Assembly (NCBI GenBank): GCA_902514295.1
Contig: CABXQE010000012.1
Location: 1-37,825 of the forward strand
From: an uncultured SAR86 cluster bacterium
Lineage (GTDB): Bacteria; Pseudomonadota; Gammaproteobacteria; Magnimaribacterales; Magnimaribacteraceae
Reading direction: 5' to 3'
Length of the DNA stretch: 37,825 bases
In this document: positions 1 to 7,506 of the stretch, one piece after another
How the letters are laid out: the number at the start of each line of letters is the position of its first letter
How positions within the stretch are numbered: the first letter of the stretch is position 1
The notes under the pieces: model-generated
Told to the model about the DNA's origin: nothing
Database searches by the model: none
What the model saw: the letters and a program-made list of their open reading frames with translations, nothing else
Translations under genes and position numbers: made by a program

Positions 1-1145
1 AGATTTGGTAAAACAAAAGAACCATATCCCTTAGCTACTAATTCTTCTGGAACCTCACTAGGATCATCTGCTTCAGCATAAGCTTCCATTAACTCTCCAA
101 TGCCAGCTGAATTTTCGACTACAAATTGAGCATGAGGTTTTCTTTCTTCTTGATATGTTTCTATTAAATTATTTTTCAAGTTACTTCTTATTGTTAAAGC
201 AATTTTCCAACATAGGTTCATTGCATCCCTATAACCTGACATCATTCCTTCACCCATGAAAGGAGGATTCTGATGAGCTGCATCTCCTATTAAGAAAGAA
301 TTCCCTTTATGAAAGTGTTTTGCAATTACAGAGTGGAATTGATAAACAGCTTTTCTAATGATTTGGTACTCATTTGGTTCTAGCCACCTATTTATTAAGC
401 CCTGAATTTTCTTATCTTCCATAAAGTCTCTCTTATCTTCTCCTTCATTTATAATAAATTCCCATCTTCTAAAAGGTAAATGGGAAGGAATATAAGTACA
501 TATTCTTTTAGGATCACAAACTTGCAAAGCTTTATTGTCTAGTCGGTTATCTCCTTTAAGTTTGACGTCTACAACAACCCAATCTCTGTTGTAATTGAGA
601 TCTTGTTGTCTTATGTCTAATAACCTTCTAACGGAGCTAGAACCACCATCCGATCCAATTAAGTATTTAGAAGTAAATTCAAGTTCATTATCATTTTCTA
701 AATCTTTAATTAAGACTCTTACGTAATTTACATTGTCTTTTATTTCTATTAAATCATGTCCCAAAAGAACTGTTGCTTTAGTTTCTTGTAACTTATCCCT
801 TATGGCTTGGTCAGTAAAAGGTTGATGAAACATTCTAGAAGGAGCCCAACCATTTGATGTGACGACACCTTCTAAATCTAAAATCCCACCAATCAACTCT
901 AGATCCTTATTTACAAAACCAGCCCCTCCTAACTCAGTACTATTCTGGAGATAGATTTCATCTATAGAGGCCTCTTGGGCTATCCGAAATCCTTGATCAC
1001 TTATAGTTACAGCTCTAGGTAATGAGTAAATATAATTATCTTTATCAATAGCTAAAACTTTTAAACCATAACCTGATAGAAGTAGAGTAGCTAAACTTCC
1101 AGCTGGACCAAGACCGACAATAATTACATCAAAGTCTTGTGTCAT
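1..1145 (-). CDS. FAD-dependent aromatic-ring monooxygenase, MhpA-like (3' end cut by window)
   Basis: The frame is open from an ATG at 1143-1145 to the left edge, giving about 381 residues without a stop, so the C-terminus lies outside the window. The N-terminus has the Rossmann FAD motif GLGPAG (residues 11-16). A GSDG motif lies at 164-167, and the second FAD motif GDAAH at 287-291 is followed by PPF, GEG and a YRDAMNL stretch. This is the order found in flavoprotein aromatic hydroxylases of the p-hydroxybenzoate/MhpA class. Such enzymes use NAD(P)H and O2 to hydroxylate phenolic rings in the cytoplasm. An early LPRAVTISDQ segment resembles the matching part of 3-(3-hydroxyphenyl)propionate hydroxylases as I remember them. 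It lies 59 bp downstream of the SDR on the same strand and is probably the last visible gene of the 3400-to-1 unit. The substrate cannot be read from the sequence. The class is secure. Confidence 0.9.
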   Translation of the reverse strand, partial: MTQDFDVIIVGLGPAGSLATLLLSGYGLKVLAIDKDNYIYSLPRAVTISDQGFRIAQEASIDEIYLQNSTELGGAGFVNKDLELIGGILDLEGVVTSNGWAPSRMFHQPFTDQAIRDKLQETKATVLLGHDLIEIKDNVNYVRVLIKDLENDNELEFTSKYLIGSDGGSSSVRRLLDIRQQDLNYNRDWVVVDVKLKGDNRLDNKALQVCDPKRICTYIPSHLPFRRWEFIINEGEDKRDFMEDKKIQGLINRWLEPNEYQIIRKAVYQFHSVIAKHFHKGNSFLIGDAAHQNPPFMGEGMMSGYRDAMNLCWKIALTIRSNLKNNLIETYQEERKPHAQFVVENSAGIGELMEAYAEADDPSEVPEELVAKGYGSFVLPN

Positions 1146-1204
1146 GGTTTTTACAGCCTATAAGAACGATTTTTATTAGAAATTGAGGGAAAGAGGACCT
1201 TAAG

Positions 1205-1978
1205 TTATATGATTAAATGATGCCCGCCATCCATTAACATAGTTTCTCCAGTCACTACTTTGGACACTTCTATAAAATTATAAATGCCATCGGCAACTTG
1301 CTCAGGCGTAACGGTTAGCCCCAGAGGTGTATTCTTAGTTAGGTTCTCATGAGCTGCTTTATACATTTCATCTCCCATACCTTTTCTTAACCACTCACCT
1401 TGGATAAAACCAGGGCAAATGGCATTAACTCTAATTGGACCAAGGTTTCTTGCCATAGACTTTGTCATTGTGTTCAGCGCACCTTTAGAAGATGCATAAG
1501 CTAAACAACTACCTATGCCTTTAATGCCTGCAATTGAAGATATATTAACCACACTTGGATTATCACTCTTTAAAAGTAATTCTTTACAGGCTCTTACCAT
1601 CTGAAAAGGCCCTACGACATTAACTTTGTATATATGTAAGAAGTCTTCTGCGTCCAGACCTTCTAAGTCCCCATGATTAAAAACAAATTTTGTTGTTCCA
1701 GCATTGTTAACCAGTGTGTCAATTCGACCCCATTTTTTAATTGTTTCTTCGGCTGTATTCCGACAAGCTTTGTCATCAGAAACGTCTGCTGATAAAGCTA
1801 GCCCTTCAACTCCTAAAGCTTCACATTCTTTTGCTACGGAATTTGCATCATCTATAGAGCTTGTGCAAGTAATAGCTACGTTCCATCCTTTTGATGCTAG
1901 TAATTTAGCTGTAGCAGCTCCAACACCTCTACTACCACCAGTGATTATAGCTACTGGATTTGATGATTTATCGCTCAT
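1205..1978 (-). CDS. Short-chain dehydrogenase/reductase (SDR)
   Basis: This is a 257-residue classical SDR and the usual length for the family. The cofactor motif TGGSRGVG is at residues 13-20, NNAG at 91-94, the active-site serine pair at 147-148 and the YxxxK catalytic pair at Y161/K165. The C-terminus ends in MDGGHHLII, matching the usual DGG tail. It should catalyse NAD(P)-dependent oxidation or reduction of a hydroxyl or keto group in the cytoplasm. The start is supported by AAGGAA about 8 bases upstream of the ATG. It sits 14 bp after the VOC gene and 59 bp before the FAD monooxygenase, so it probably acts in the same pathway, for example as a dihydrodiol or alcohol dehydrogenase. That specific role is inference. 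Confidence 0.92.
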   Translation of the reverse strand: MSDKSSNPVAIITGGSRGVGAATAKLLASKGWNVAITCTSSIDDANSVAKECEALGVEGLALSADVSDDKACRNTAEETIKKWGRIDTLVNNAGTTKFVFNHGDLEGLDAEDFLHIYKVNVVGPFQMVRACKELLLKSDNPSVVNISSIAGIKGIGSCLAYASSKGALNTMTKSMARNLGPIRVNAICPGFIQGEWLRKGMGDEMYKAAHENLTKNTPLGLTVTPEQVADGIYNFIEVSKVVTGETMLMDGGHHLII

Positions 1979-1992
1979 ATTTAATTCCTTTC

Positions 1993-2541
1993 TTATTTTC
2001 TATTAACAAACTCTTTAGAGCTTTCTTCCTTTTTAATAAATCCTGGTTCATTTTTAAAAGTCTCTTCAACCCATTCAAGTGCACTTTTTTCATCTAGCTC
2101 AGGATCCCAGGGTATACCTTGGGGCTGGTCAACATCCCAAGGTGTGTCAATAAAGATCTCGATGCCATTTTTTTCAGGATCACTAAAATAAAAAGATAGG
2201 GCGTTACCATGACATAAAGGCATGTAATCATGATTAATAGAATCAAACTTTTCTTTAACTTCTTTTAATTCATCAAATGTTTCAACCCTGAAAGAAATAT
2301 GATTTAAGGATGTTTGATTTCCAACTTCTTCTCTGCCTAAAACAAAGGCTAGTTGATGATGCTCATTAGGGTTTTGACTGATAAAGATTATTTCCGGACC
2401 ATTTTCTACTATTGGACCATTATCGCTAATCTTGAAGCCTAAAGTATTAGTATAAAAATCAAGTATTTTTTCTCTATCTTTTATATTAATTACTGTATGA
2501 GACCAATCTAATTTCATAATACTAAACTCATTATGAATCAT
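1993..2541 (-). CDS. VOC-superfamily protein, extradiol dioxygenase/glyoxalase-like
   Basis: This 182-residue protein has two betaalphabetabetabeta modules. The first starts WSHTVINI with H15 and runs to an HHQLAF segment (H61/H62). The second starts LNHISFRV with H81 and ends SDPEKNGIEIF with E128. These are the usual positions of metal ligands in vicinal-oxygen-chelate enzymes, so a metal centre is likely. In a cluster with a ring hydroxylase and an FAH-type hydrolase, an extradiol (meta-cleavage) dioxygenase role is attractive, but glyoxalase-like lyases share the fold. The first ATG overlaps the upstream FAH gene by 11 bp. The in-frame ATG at 2517 (Met9, MKLDWSH) is an equally plausible start, and neither has a strong Shine-Dalgarno sequence. 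Confidence 0.85.
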   Translation of the reverse strand: MIHNEFSIMKLDWSHTVINIKDREKILDFYTNTLGFKISDNGPIVENGPEIIFISQNPNEHHQLAFVLGREEVGNQTSLNHISFRVETFDELKEVKEKFDSINHDYMPLCHGNALSFYFSDPEKNGIEIFIDTPWDVDQPQGIPWDPELDEKSALEWVEETFKNEPGFIKKEESSKEFVNRK

Positions 2542-3400
2542 TCACACCAGAATGGTTTGATATTCTTTTACATTCATTTTTTAAAGTACCTATTCCTTCT
2601 ATACTAGTAGTTACAATATCTCCTTCTTTTAAAAATTTACCCTCCATAACTCCAACACCACCAGGAGTCCCTGTAAAAATTACATCTCCTGTATTTAAGG
2701 TAACTATTTCAGATAAATAAGAGATGATTGAAGCCACATTAAAGATAAGATCATTAGTGTTGTCCTTTTGCCTTATTTCTTCATTAACTTTGCATTCAAT
2801 GTGCAGACTATCTTTATCTTTTAATGCATCAGGAGAAACTAAATACGGACCCATTGGACCAAAGGTATCAAAAGACTTACCAAGATTAAATTGAGGAGGT
2901 TTAGAAGAAAATTGAACAGTTCGGTCAGAAATATCTTGTCCTACGCATAATCCTGCCACATGGTCCCAGGCCTTATCTTTTAAGATATCTTTACCAGGTA
3001 TTCCTATTACCGCAACTAATTCAGCTTCGTAATCAACGTGATCACTTCTCATTTCTATATTGGCATTAGGTCCAACTAAACAAGTCGTGTGTTTAGTAAA
3101 GACCATAGGTGAGGAAGGTATATCCATTCCAGCCTCTTCAGCATGATTCCTGTAATTTAATCCTACAGCGTAACAATTTTTCGGAGCAGATACAGGAGCT
3201 TCTATGTTCGCATCTTTTAATATTCCTGAAGGCTCAGCTTTGCTTAGTTCAGAACTTAGTGCCATAAGACCATCAAGATTTTTTAAAGCATTCGTAGTAT
3301 CTTTATCAAAATCTCCATTTGAGATAGTTTCAAGATCATAATAGTTTTCGCCTTCTACTAATGCAGCCCTGCCTGCAATATTTGCTAGTTTAAAACTCAT
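2531..3400 (-). CDS. Fumarylacetoacetate hydrolase (FAH) family protein
   Basis: This 289-residue protein has an FAH catalytic domain from about residue 70 onward. Visible elements are LNYRNHAEEAG with H86, the metal-binding VDYEAEL stretch (E125, E127), QDISD (D156), LGKSFD with K175, and the glycine-rich TGTPGGVG loop at 243-250. Family members hydrolyse or decarboxylate beta-diketo acids such as fumarylpyruvate, acylpyruvates or 2-hydroxyhepta-2,4-dienedioate. They form the late step of aromatic ring-cleavage pathways, with a bound divalent metal, in the cytoplasm. AGAGGAT precedes the ATG. It is the first gene of the leftmost minus-strand unit and is divergent from the hydrolase at 3483. 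Which acylpyruvate it uses cannot be decided. Confidence 0.92.
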   Translation of the reverse strand: MSFKLANIAGRAALVEGENYYDLETISNGDFDKDTTNALKNLDGLMALSSELSKAEPSGILKDANIEAPVSAPKNCYAVGLNYRNHAEEAGMDIPSSPMVFTKHTTCLVGPNANIEMRSDHVDYEAELVAVIGIPGKDILKDKAWDHVAGLCVGQDISDRTVQFSSKPPQFNLGKSFDTFGPMGPYLVSPDALKDKDSLHIECKVNEEIRQKDNTNDLIFNVASIISYLSEIVTLNTGDVIFTGTPGGVGVMEGKFLKEGDIVTTSIEGIGTLKNECKRISNHSGVNDS

Positions 3401-3482
3401 TTTTATCCTCTTTAATCTTTAGAGATTATATTCAATTCTAGAGATTTTATAAGCTGAATATGAGAGCATATCGAATAATTCT
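3401..3482. promoter_or_regulatory. Divergent promoter region with direct repeats and a palindrome
   Basis: This 82-bp gap separates the FAH unit (minus) from the alpha/beta hydrolase (plus) and must hold both promoters. It contains two 12-mers differing at one base, TAGAGATTATAT (3420-3431) and TAGAGATTTTAT (3439-3450), 19 bp apart. It also contains a perfect inverted repeat ATATG-AGAG-CATAT at 3458-3471, ending 11 bases before the hydrolase start. The near two-helical-turn spacing suggests a regulator binding one DNA face, but no regulator gene adjoins it. The function is inferred. Confidence 0.4.
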
Positions 3483-4364
3483 ATGGAAAGAAAAGTATTT
3501 ACTAGTAAGACAGGAGAAGACTTCTCCTACTTAAGCAACGAAAACGAACAAAATGATATAAATTTTGTTTTTTTTCATGCAACAGGTTTCAATGCGGAAA
3601 CTTACAGAATTTTATTGGACGAATTAGTCAATAAAAGTAATTCAAGATTAAATTTGTATGCACTCGACCAACGAGGACATGGATTTAGCAAAGCTAGAGC
3701 AGTACCCTCTGAATTACATTCCTGGTCTGATTTCTTAATAGACGGATTAGACTTTATAGACTCTTTATCGGGAAGAATTGTTTGTTCAGGCCACTCCATG
3801 GGTTCTGTAATTGCTGCGAAGATTGCATCTATTAGGAAAGAAAGAATAGAGAAATTATTTATGATAGAGCCAGTTCTTTACAGTTATTGGGAATCCTTTA
3901 AGTTCTCATTAATGTCTAAGATAAAGATAAATAGAAAATTAGATATAGCTTCTGGAGCAGCAAAAAGAAGAAGGGAATTTGATAGTCTTGAGCATGCATT
4001 AACTTCTTATAGAGGTAGAGGTGCTTTTAAAACTTGGGGCGATGAATGGATCTCTAATTACTTACTAGGTGGTACCGAAGAAACTGAAGAAGGAAATATT
4101 CAATTAACGTGTGCACCAGAATGGGAGAGTGCAACTTTTAGATCTTCCTCAATGGATACCTGGAAGTACCTAAAGAAGATACGAATACCCTCACAAGTGA
4201 TCTACGCAGAGACTAGTCATACGTATTCGCCAAAAGCTAGAAAAGAAATAAACAGTTTAGGGGCTAACTGGAAATCGAAATGTTACGACGATGCAACTCA
4301 TTTCTTACCTATGGAACAGGTAGAATCAGTAATTGAAGATATAATTAAGTTTATTACAGATTAG
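3483..4364 (+). CDS. Alpha/beta-hydrolase fold protein
   Basis: This 293-residue protein has the alpha/beta-hydrolase layout. An HATGFN oxyanion-side segment lies near residue 32, DQRGHG at 62-67, the nucleophile elbow GHSMGS with S105, a cap region at about 130-220, and a C-terminal DATHF with H273. E243 in YAETSHT is the likely acid. It has no signal peptide, so it is cytoplasmic. The reaction could be ester, lactone or C-C bond hydrolysis. In this neighbourhood a meta-cleavage-product hydrolase is possible, but there is no residue-level proof. It is the only plus-strand gene in the first 10.8 kb, and its 3' end overlaps the convergent dehalogenase by 11 bp. Confidence 0.85.
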   Translation: MERKVFTSKTGEDFSYLSNENEQNDINFVFFHATGFNAETYRILLDELVNKSNSRLNLYALDQRGHGFSKARAVPSELHSWSDFLIDGLDFIDSLSGRIVCSGHSMGSVIAAKIASIRKERIEKLFMIEPVLYSYWESFKFSLMSKIKINRKLDIASGAAKRRREFDSLEHALTSYRGRGAFKTWGDEWISNYLLGGTEETEEGNIQLTCAPEWESATFRSSSMDTWKYLKKIRIPSQVIYAETSHTYSPKARKEINSLGANWKSKCYDDATHFLPMEQVESVIEDIIKFITD

Positions 4365-5217
4365 TTATGAATTCTCTTAAGGCAGCACCTATTTCATCTG
4401 CAGAATCTTCTTGAATGAAGTGATTTCCTTTTACCGTAATTTCTTTTTGGTTTTTCCAAGTTCTTACAAACTCTCTTTGATCTCCAGTTAAAATAGATCC
4501 AGGTTCTGCGTTTATAAATAGTTTTGGAATTTCAGAGTTTTTATGAAAATCAGCATTTTTTTCTACTTCTTCCACAACCTCTTTTGGTTCCCCGTCTAAT
4601 GGAATCTGTCTAGGCCAAGTGAGGGTAGGGCGTCTATCTTCACCAGCATTTTTAAAAGGTCTTATGTACTCTTCTTTTTCTTCATCGGTATACCCCGAAA
4701 TGGAGTCAGCTAATAGTATTCTTTCTACAAAGAAGTTTTTCTCAAGAACTAATTCTTCGCCTGTTTCAGATCTAAAAAGTTCAAATATCTTTGTTGCTGC
4801 ATCTGGCCATTGTTCCCACGAAAGAGGCATTACTACTGCTTCCATGTATGTGATGGAATTAATTCTCTCTGGATGCTCTCTTGCGAACTGAAAACCCATT
4901 GCAGAGCCCCAGTCGTGTATCACTAAATTTATTGAATCGCCCAGATTTAAATCATTCATTAATCCAGTTAAATATTTATAGTGACCGTGATATTTGTAAT
5001 CAAAGTTGTTTTCTCCATCCAATTTCTCCGAATCCCCCATTCCTATAAGATCAGGTATAACCACTCTATTTGTGTCTTCTAGATATGGTGCAATATTTCT
5101 CCATAAGAACGAAGAGGTGGGGTTGCCATGAAGAAAGAGGACTGTATCACCAGAGCCTTCATCAATGTAGGCCATCATCTTTCCATTTACATCTGTAAAT
5201 TTTTTTTTGTATTTCAT
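4354..5217 (-). CDS. dhaA: Haloalkane dehalogenase, DhaA/LinB-like
   Basis: This 287-residue protein is close to the length of DhaA and LinB. The full catalytic pentad of the HLD-II type is present: N32 in HGNPTSS, the nucleophile D102 and halide-binding W103 in VIHDWGSAMGF, E126 in YMEAVVMP, and H266 in VKGNHFIQED. The DLIGMGDSEK segment (56-65) is also typical. The family hydrolyses carbon-halogen bonds of haloalkanes to alcohol plus halide, using an Asp ester intermediate and no cofactor. It is the last gene of the 10812-to-4354 unit, 19 bp after the amidase. No Shine-Dalgarno sequence precedes the ATG. An Asp rather than Ser nucleophile with this Trp/Asn pair makes an ordinary esterase unlikely, though the natural substrate is unknown. 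Confidence 0.9.
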   Translation of the reverse strand: MKYKKKFTDVNGKMMAYIDEGSGDTVLFLHGNPTSSFLWRNIAPYLEDTNRVVIPDLIGMGDSEKLDGENNFDYKYHGHYKYLTGLMNDLNLGDSINLVIHDWGSAMGFQFAREHPERINSITYMEAVVMPLSWEQWPDAATKIFELFRSETGEELVLEKNFFVERILLADSISGYTDEEKEEYIRPFKNAGEDRRPTLTWPRQIPLDGEPKEVVEEVEKNADFHKNSEIPKLFINAEPGSILTGDQREFVRTWKNQKEITVKGNHFIQEDSADEIGAALREFITNL

Positions 5218-5236
5218 TGTTAAGAATTAAAGATAT

Positions 5237-6721
5237 TTAAATAAAGTTCGGTGGGGCAATAAATCCTCCAATTTCTTCTGCAATAAGTCTAGAAAACTCG
5301 ATTGTTTTATTGTCTTGATAAGCCCCGCTGACTGCTTGAACTCCTATAGGTAAACCATCATTTGAAGGTCCCGTAGGGAAAACAGTACTTGGTAAATACG
5401 AGTTAACTATAATGCCAGACCAGAATATTTGTTGGAAGTAAGGCTGTTCTTGATTGTTCACCATCAAAGTTCTTTCGCTGAACTTTCTTTGATCATGTTC
5501 AAATGCAGTAACAGCCATTTGAGGACAAAGTAAAATATCCCACTCTTCAAAGAATTCTTTCCATGCTATTTTTAATTTTTCTCTTTGATAATTTGCTTTA
5601 AGCCAATTTGCGTGTGACAAAACAGCTCCTCTAGCTGATGCTGATTCAAATAATGCAGTTTTATCACCAAGTATAGCGGCATCAGATGTCATTTTAGACT
5701 CATCTAGCTCTTCTACCATTTTTTGTATTTTTGCTCTTTCTTCATCTCCCATGCCTGCGGCCATTACGGATTGAAGTAGTAATTGATAGTTTGCATGAGC
5801 AAAGGTAGGATCAAAATTAGGTCTAGCATTAAAAGAAACTTCAGTACCTAGTTTTGCTAGAGTTTCTCCAATTTGTAATATTCTTTCTTCTATTTCATTT
5901 GCAACAGGAGCAATTTCATCTGTTGCCCAAACAGCAACTTTTAGTTCTTTTAAGCTTTTAAATTTGGGCTTAGGTAGTTCTAGTTTCCAGCCTGCAGCTT
6001 CTCTTTCTGCAGGTCCCGACATGATATCTAAGGCACATTTCAAATCTTCAGCACTCCTTGCTAACGGACCACAAACAGAAAGGTCTGCATCAGGAACATT
6101 AGATATTAATTCGTGTCCAGTTTGAGGAATTATTCCATGAGTTGGTTTGTGTCCATAAACTCCGCAAAAGTGGGCAGGATTTCTAATGGATCCTCCAATA
6201 TCTGAACCCGCTTCTAAGCCTGTAAAACCTGCCGCGAGCGCAGCTGCACTTCCTCCAGATGAACCTCCCGGTATTCTTTCTAAGTTCCATGGGTTATTGG
6301 TAGTTCCATAAATTGAATTAAAGCTCTGGAAATCAGCTAAATCCAGAGGAACATTAGTTTTCCCAAGGAAGTGGGCTCCTGCTTCTCTAAATCTTCTTAC
6401 TGCCAAACCATCGGATTGAGCAGTATTTTCTCTAAAGGTTTCATTTCCCCAAGTCGTCTTTTGATTGGCTATTGCATAGGATTCTTTTATTGTCATAGGA
6501 AGTCCATGAAGTGGACCTAAATCTTTGCCTTTAGATAGAGCCTCATCTGCTTTTTCTGCATCTTGAATAGCTTTATCGAACATTTTTATGACTACAGAGT
6601 TAACTTCTCCATCTAATTTTTCAATTCTATCTATATACATTTGAGTAAGTTCTTTAGAACTTACTTCCTTAGATTTAATTTTCTTAGCTAATTCAGTAGC
6701 TGATAAGTGGTAAATTTCCAT
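5237..6721 (-). CDS. Amidase signature (AS) family enzyme
   Basis: This 494-residue protein is the usual length for the AS family. The catalytic triad can be read directly: K79 in MTIKES, S154 in the GGSSGGS loop (152-158), and nucleophile S178 in GSDIGGS. The 24-residue spacing between the two serines matches FAAH-type amidases. It hydrolyses a carboxylic amide to acid and ammonia or amine in the cytoplasm. The acid released could feed the acyl-CoA ligase two genes upstream. A TGGAGATGA stretch precedes the ATG inside the end of the preceding SDR gene, and the intergenic gap is 2 bp. GatA is unlikely because no gatB or gatC adjoins. The amide substrate is unknown. Confidence 0.93.
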   Translation of the reverse strand: MEIYHLSATELAKKIKSKEVSSKELTQMYIDRIEKLDGEVNSVVIKMFDKAIQDAEKADEALSKGKDLGPLHGLPMTIKESYAIANQKTTWGNETFRENTAQSDGLAVRRFREAGAHFLGKTNVPLDLADFQSFNSIYGTTNNPWNLERIPGGSSGGSAAALAAGFTGLEAGSDIGGSIRNPAHFCGVYGHKPTHGIIPQTGHELISNVPDADLSVCGPLARSAEDLKCALDIMSGPAEREAAGWKLELPKPKFKSLKELKVAVWATDEIAPVANEIEERILQIGETLAKLGTEVSFNARPNFDPTFAHANYQLLLQSVMAAGMGDEERAKIQKMVEELDESKMTSDAAILGDKTALFESASARGAVLSHANWLKANYQREKLKIAWKEFFEEWDILLCPQMAVTAFEHDQRKFSERTLMVNNQEQPYFQQIFWSGIIVNSYLPSTVFPTGPSNDGLPIGVQAVSGAYQDNKTIEFSRLIAEEIGGFIAPPNFI

Positions 6722-6723
6722 GT

Positions 6724-7506
6724 TTAATCATCTCCAGGTTTCCAATCCTCATATCTTTGTTGTAGTCTTTGCATGCCTGAGATCCATCTATCTCTATCAT
6801 TTCCTTTTCGTGAAACATATTCTAAAACTTCAGCATGAGGCGTGACTAAGAAACGTTCCTTTTCAATAGCATCCAATACGTCTGCAGCAGCTACTTCAGG
6901 TTCAATCATTCCATCCACTCCCGCAACTCCAGCTCCTTGAGCTGTCATAGCCGTTCTTACTGCTTGAGGGCAAAGACAAGATGCTCCTATGCCTTTGCTT
7001 CCGTATGTGATCTTAATCCATTCTGCAAAACTCACGGCCGCAGCTTTTGTTACAGAGTAGCCAGCAGATCCAATTTGAGTTAAAAGTCCTGCAGCTGAGG
7101 CAGTACTCATTAGATAGCCTTCTCCTCTTTCTAACATTTGCGGTAAAACGTGTTTTGCAGCAAAGATATGAGATTGAACATTTACATCCCAAATGTTTTG
7201 CCAGTCTGAAGTTTCTACTTCAAAAAAACCTGGCACTCCTCCAATTCCTGCATTGGAACAAAAAATATCAATACCTCCAGATAAAGAATTAGCTTCTTTA
7301 ATGACATTGATTATATCTTCTTCAACTCCAACATTAGCTTGTACTGCTAAACCTCCTATAGAATCTGCTGTTTCTTTAGCTCCTTCTAGGTTTAGGTCAA
7401 CACAAACCACTGATTTAGCTTCCGCGTTATTAAACGCCTCGCACAGAGCTTTACCTATTCCACTAGCGGCTCCAGTTACTACTACTCTTTTACCCTTTAC
7501 TTCCAT
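6724..7506 (-). CDS. Short-chain dehydrogenase/reductase (SDR)
   Basis: This 260-residue classical SDR has TGAASGIG at residues 11-18, D37 at the end of beta-2 (VVCVDLN, which favours NAD over NADP), SNAG at 84-87, S137, and the Y150/K154 pair in YSVTKAA. It should oxidise an alcohol in the degradative direction, in line with the Asp and the catabolic neighbours. Its ATG shares one base with the stop of the preceding ligase gene (TAATG), so translation is probably coupled. It differs clearly from the SDRs at 1205 and 10048 and is not a recent duplicate of them. The substrate is unknown. Confidence 0.92.
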   Translation of the reverse strand: MEVKGKRVVVTGAASGIGKALCEAFNNAEAKSVVCVDLNLEGAKETADSIGGLAVQANVGVEEDIINVIKEANSLSGGIDIFCSNAGIGGVPGFFEVETSDWQNIWDVNVQSHIFAAKHVLPQMLERGEGYLMSTASAAGLLTQIGSAGYSVTKAAAVSFAEWIKITYGSKGIGASCLCPQAVRTAMTAQGAGVAGVDGMIEPEVAAADVLDAIEKERFLVTPHAEVLEYVSRKGNDRDRWISGMQRLQQRYEDWKPGDD

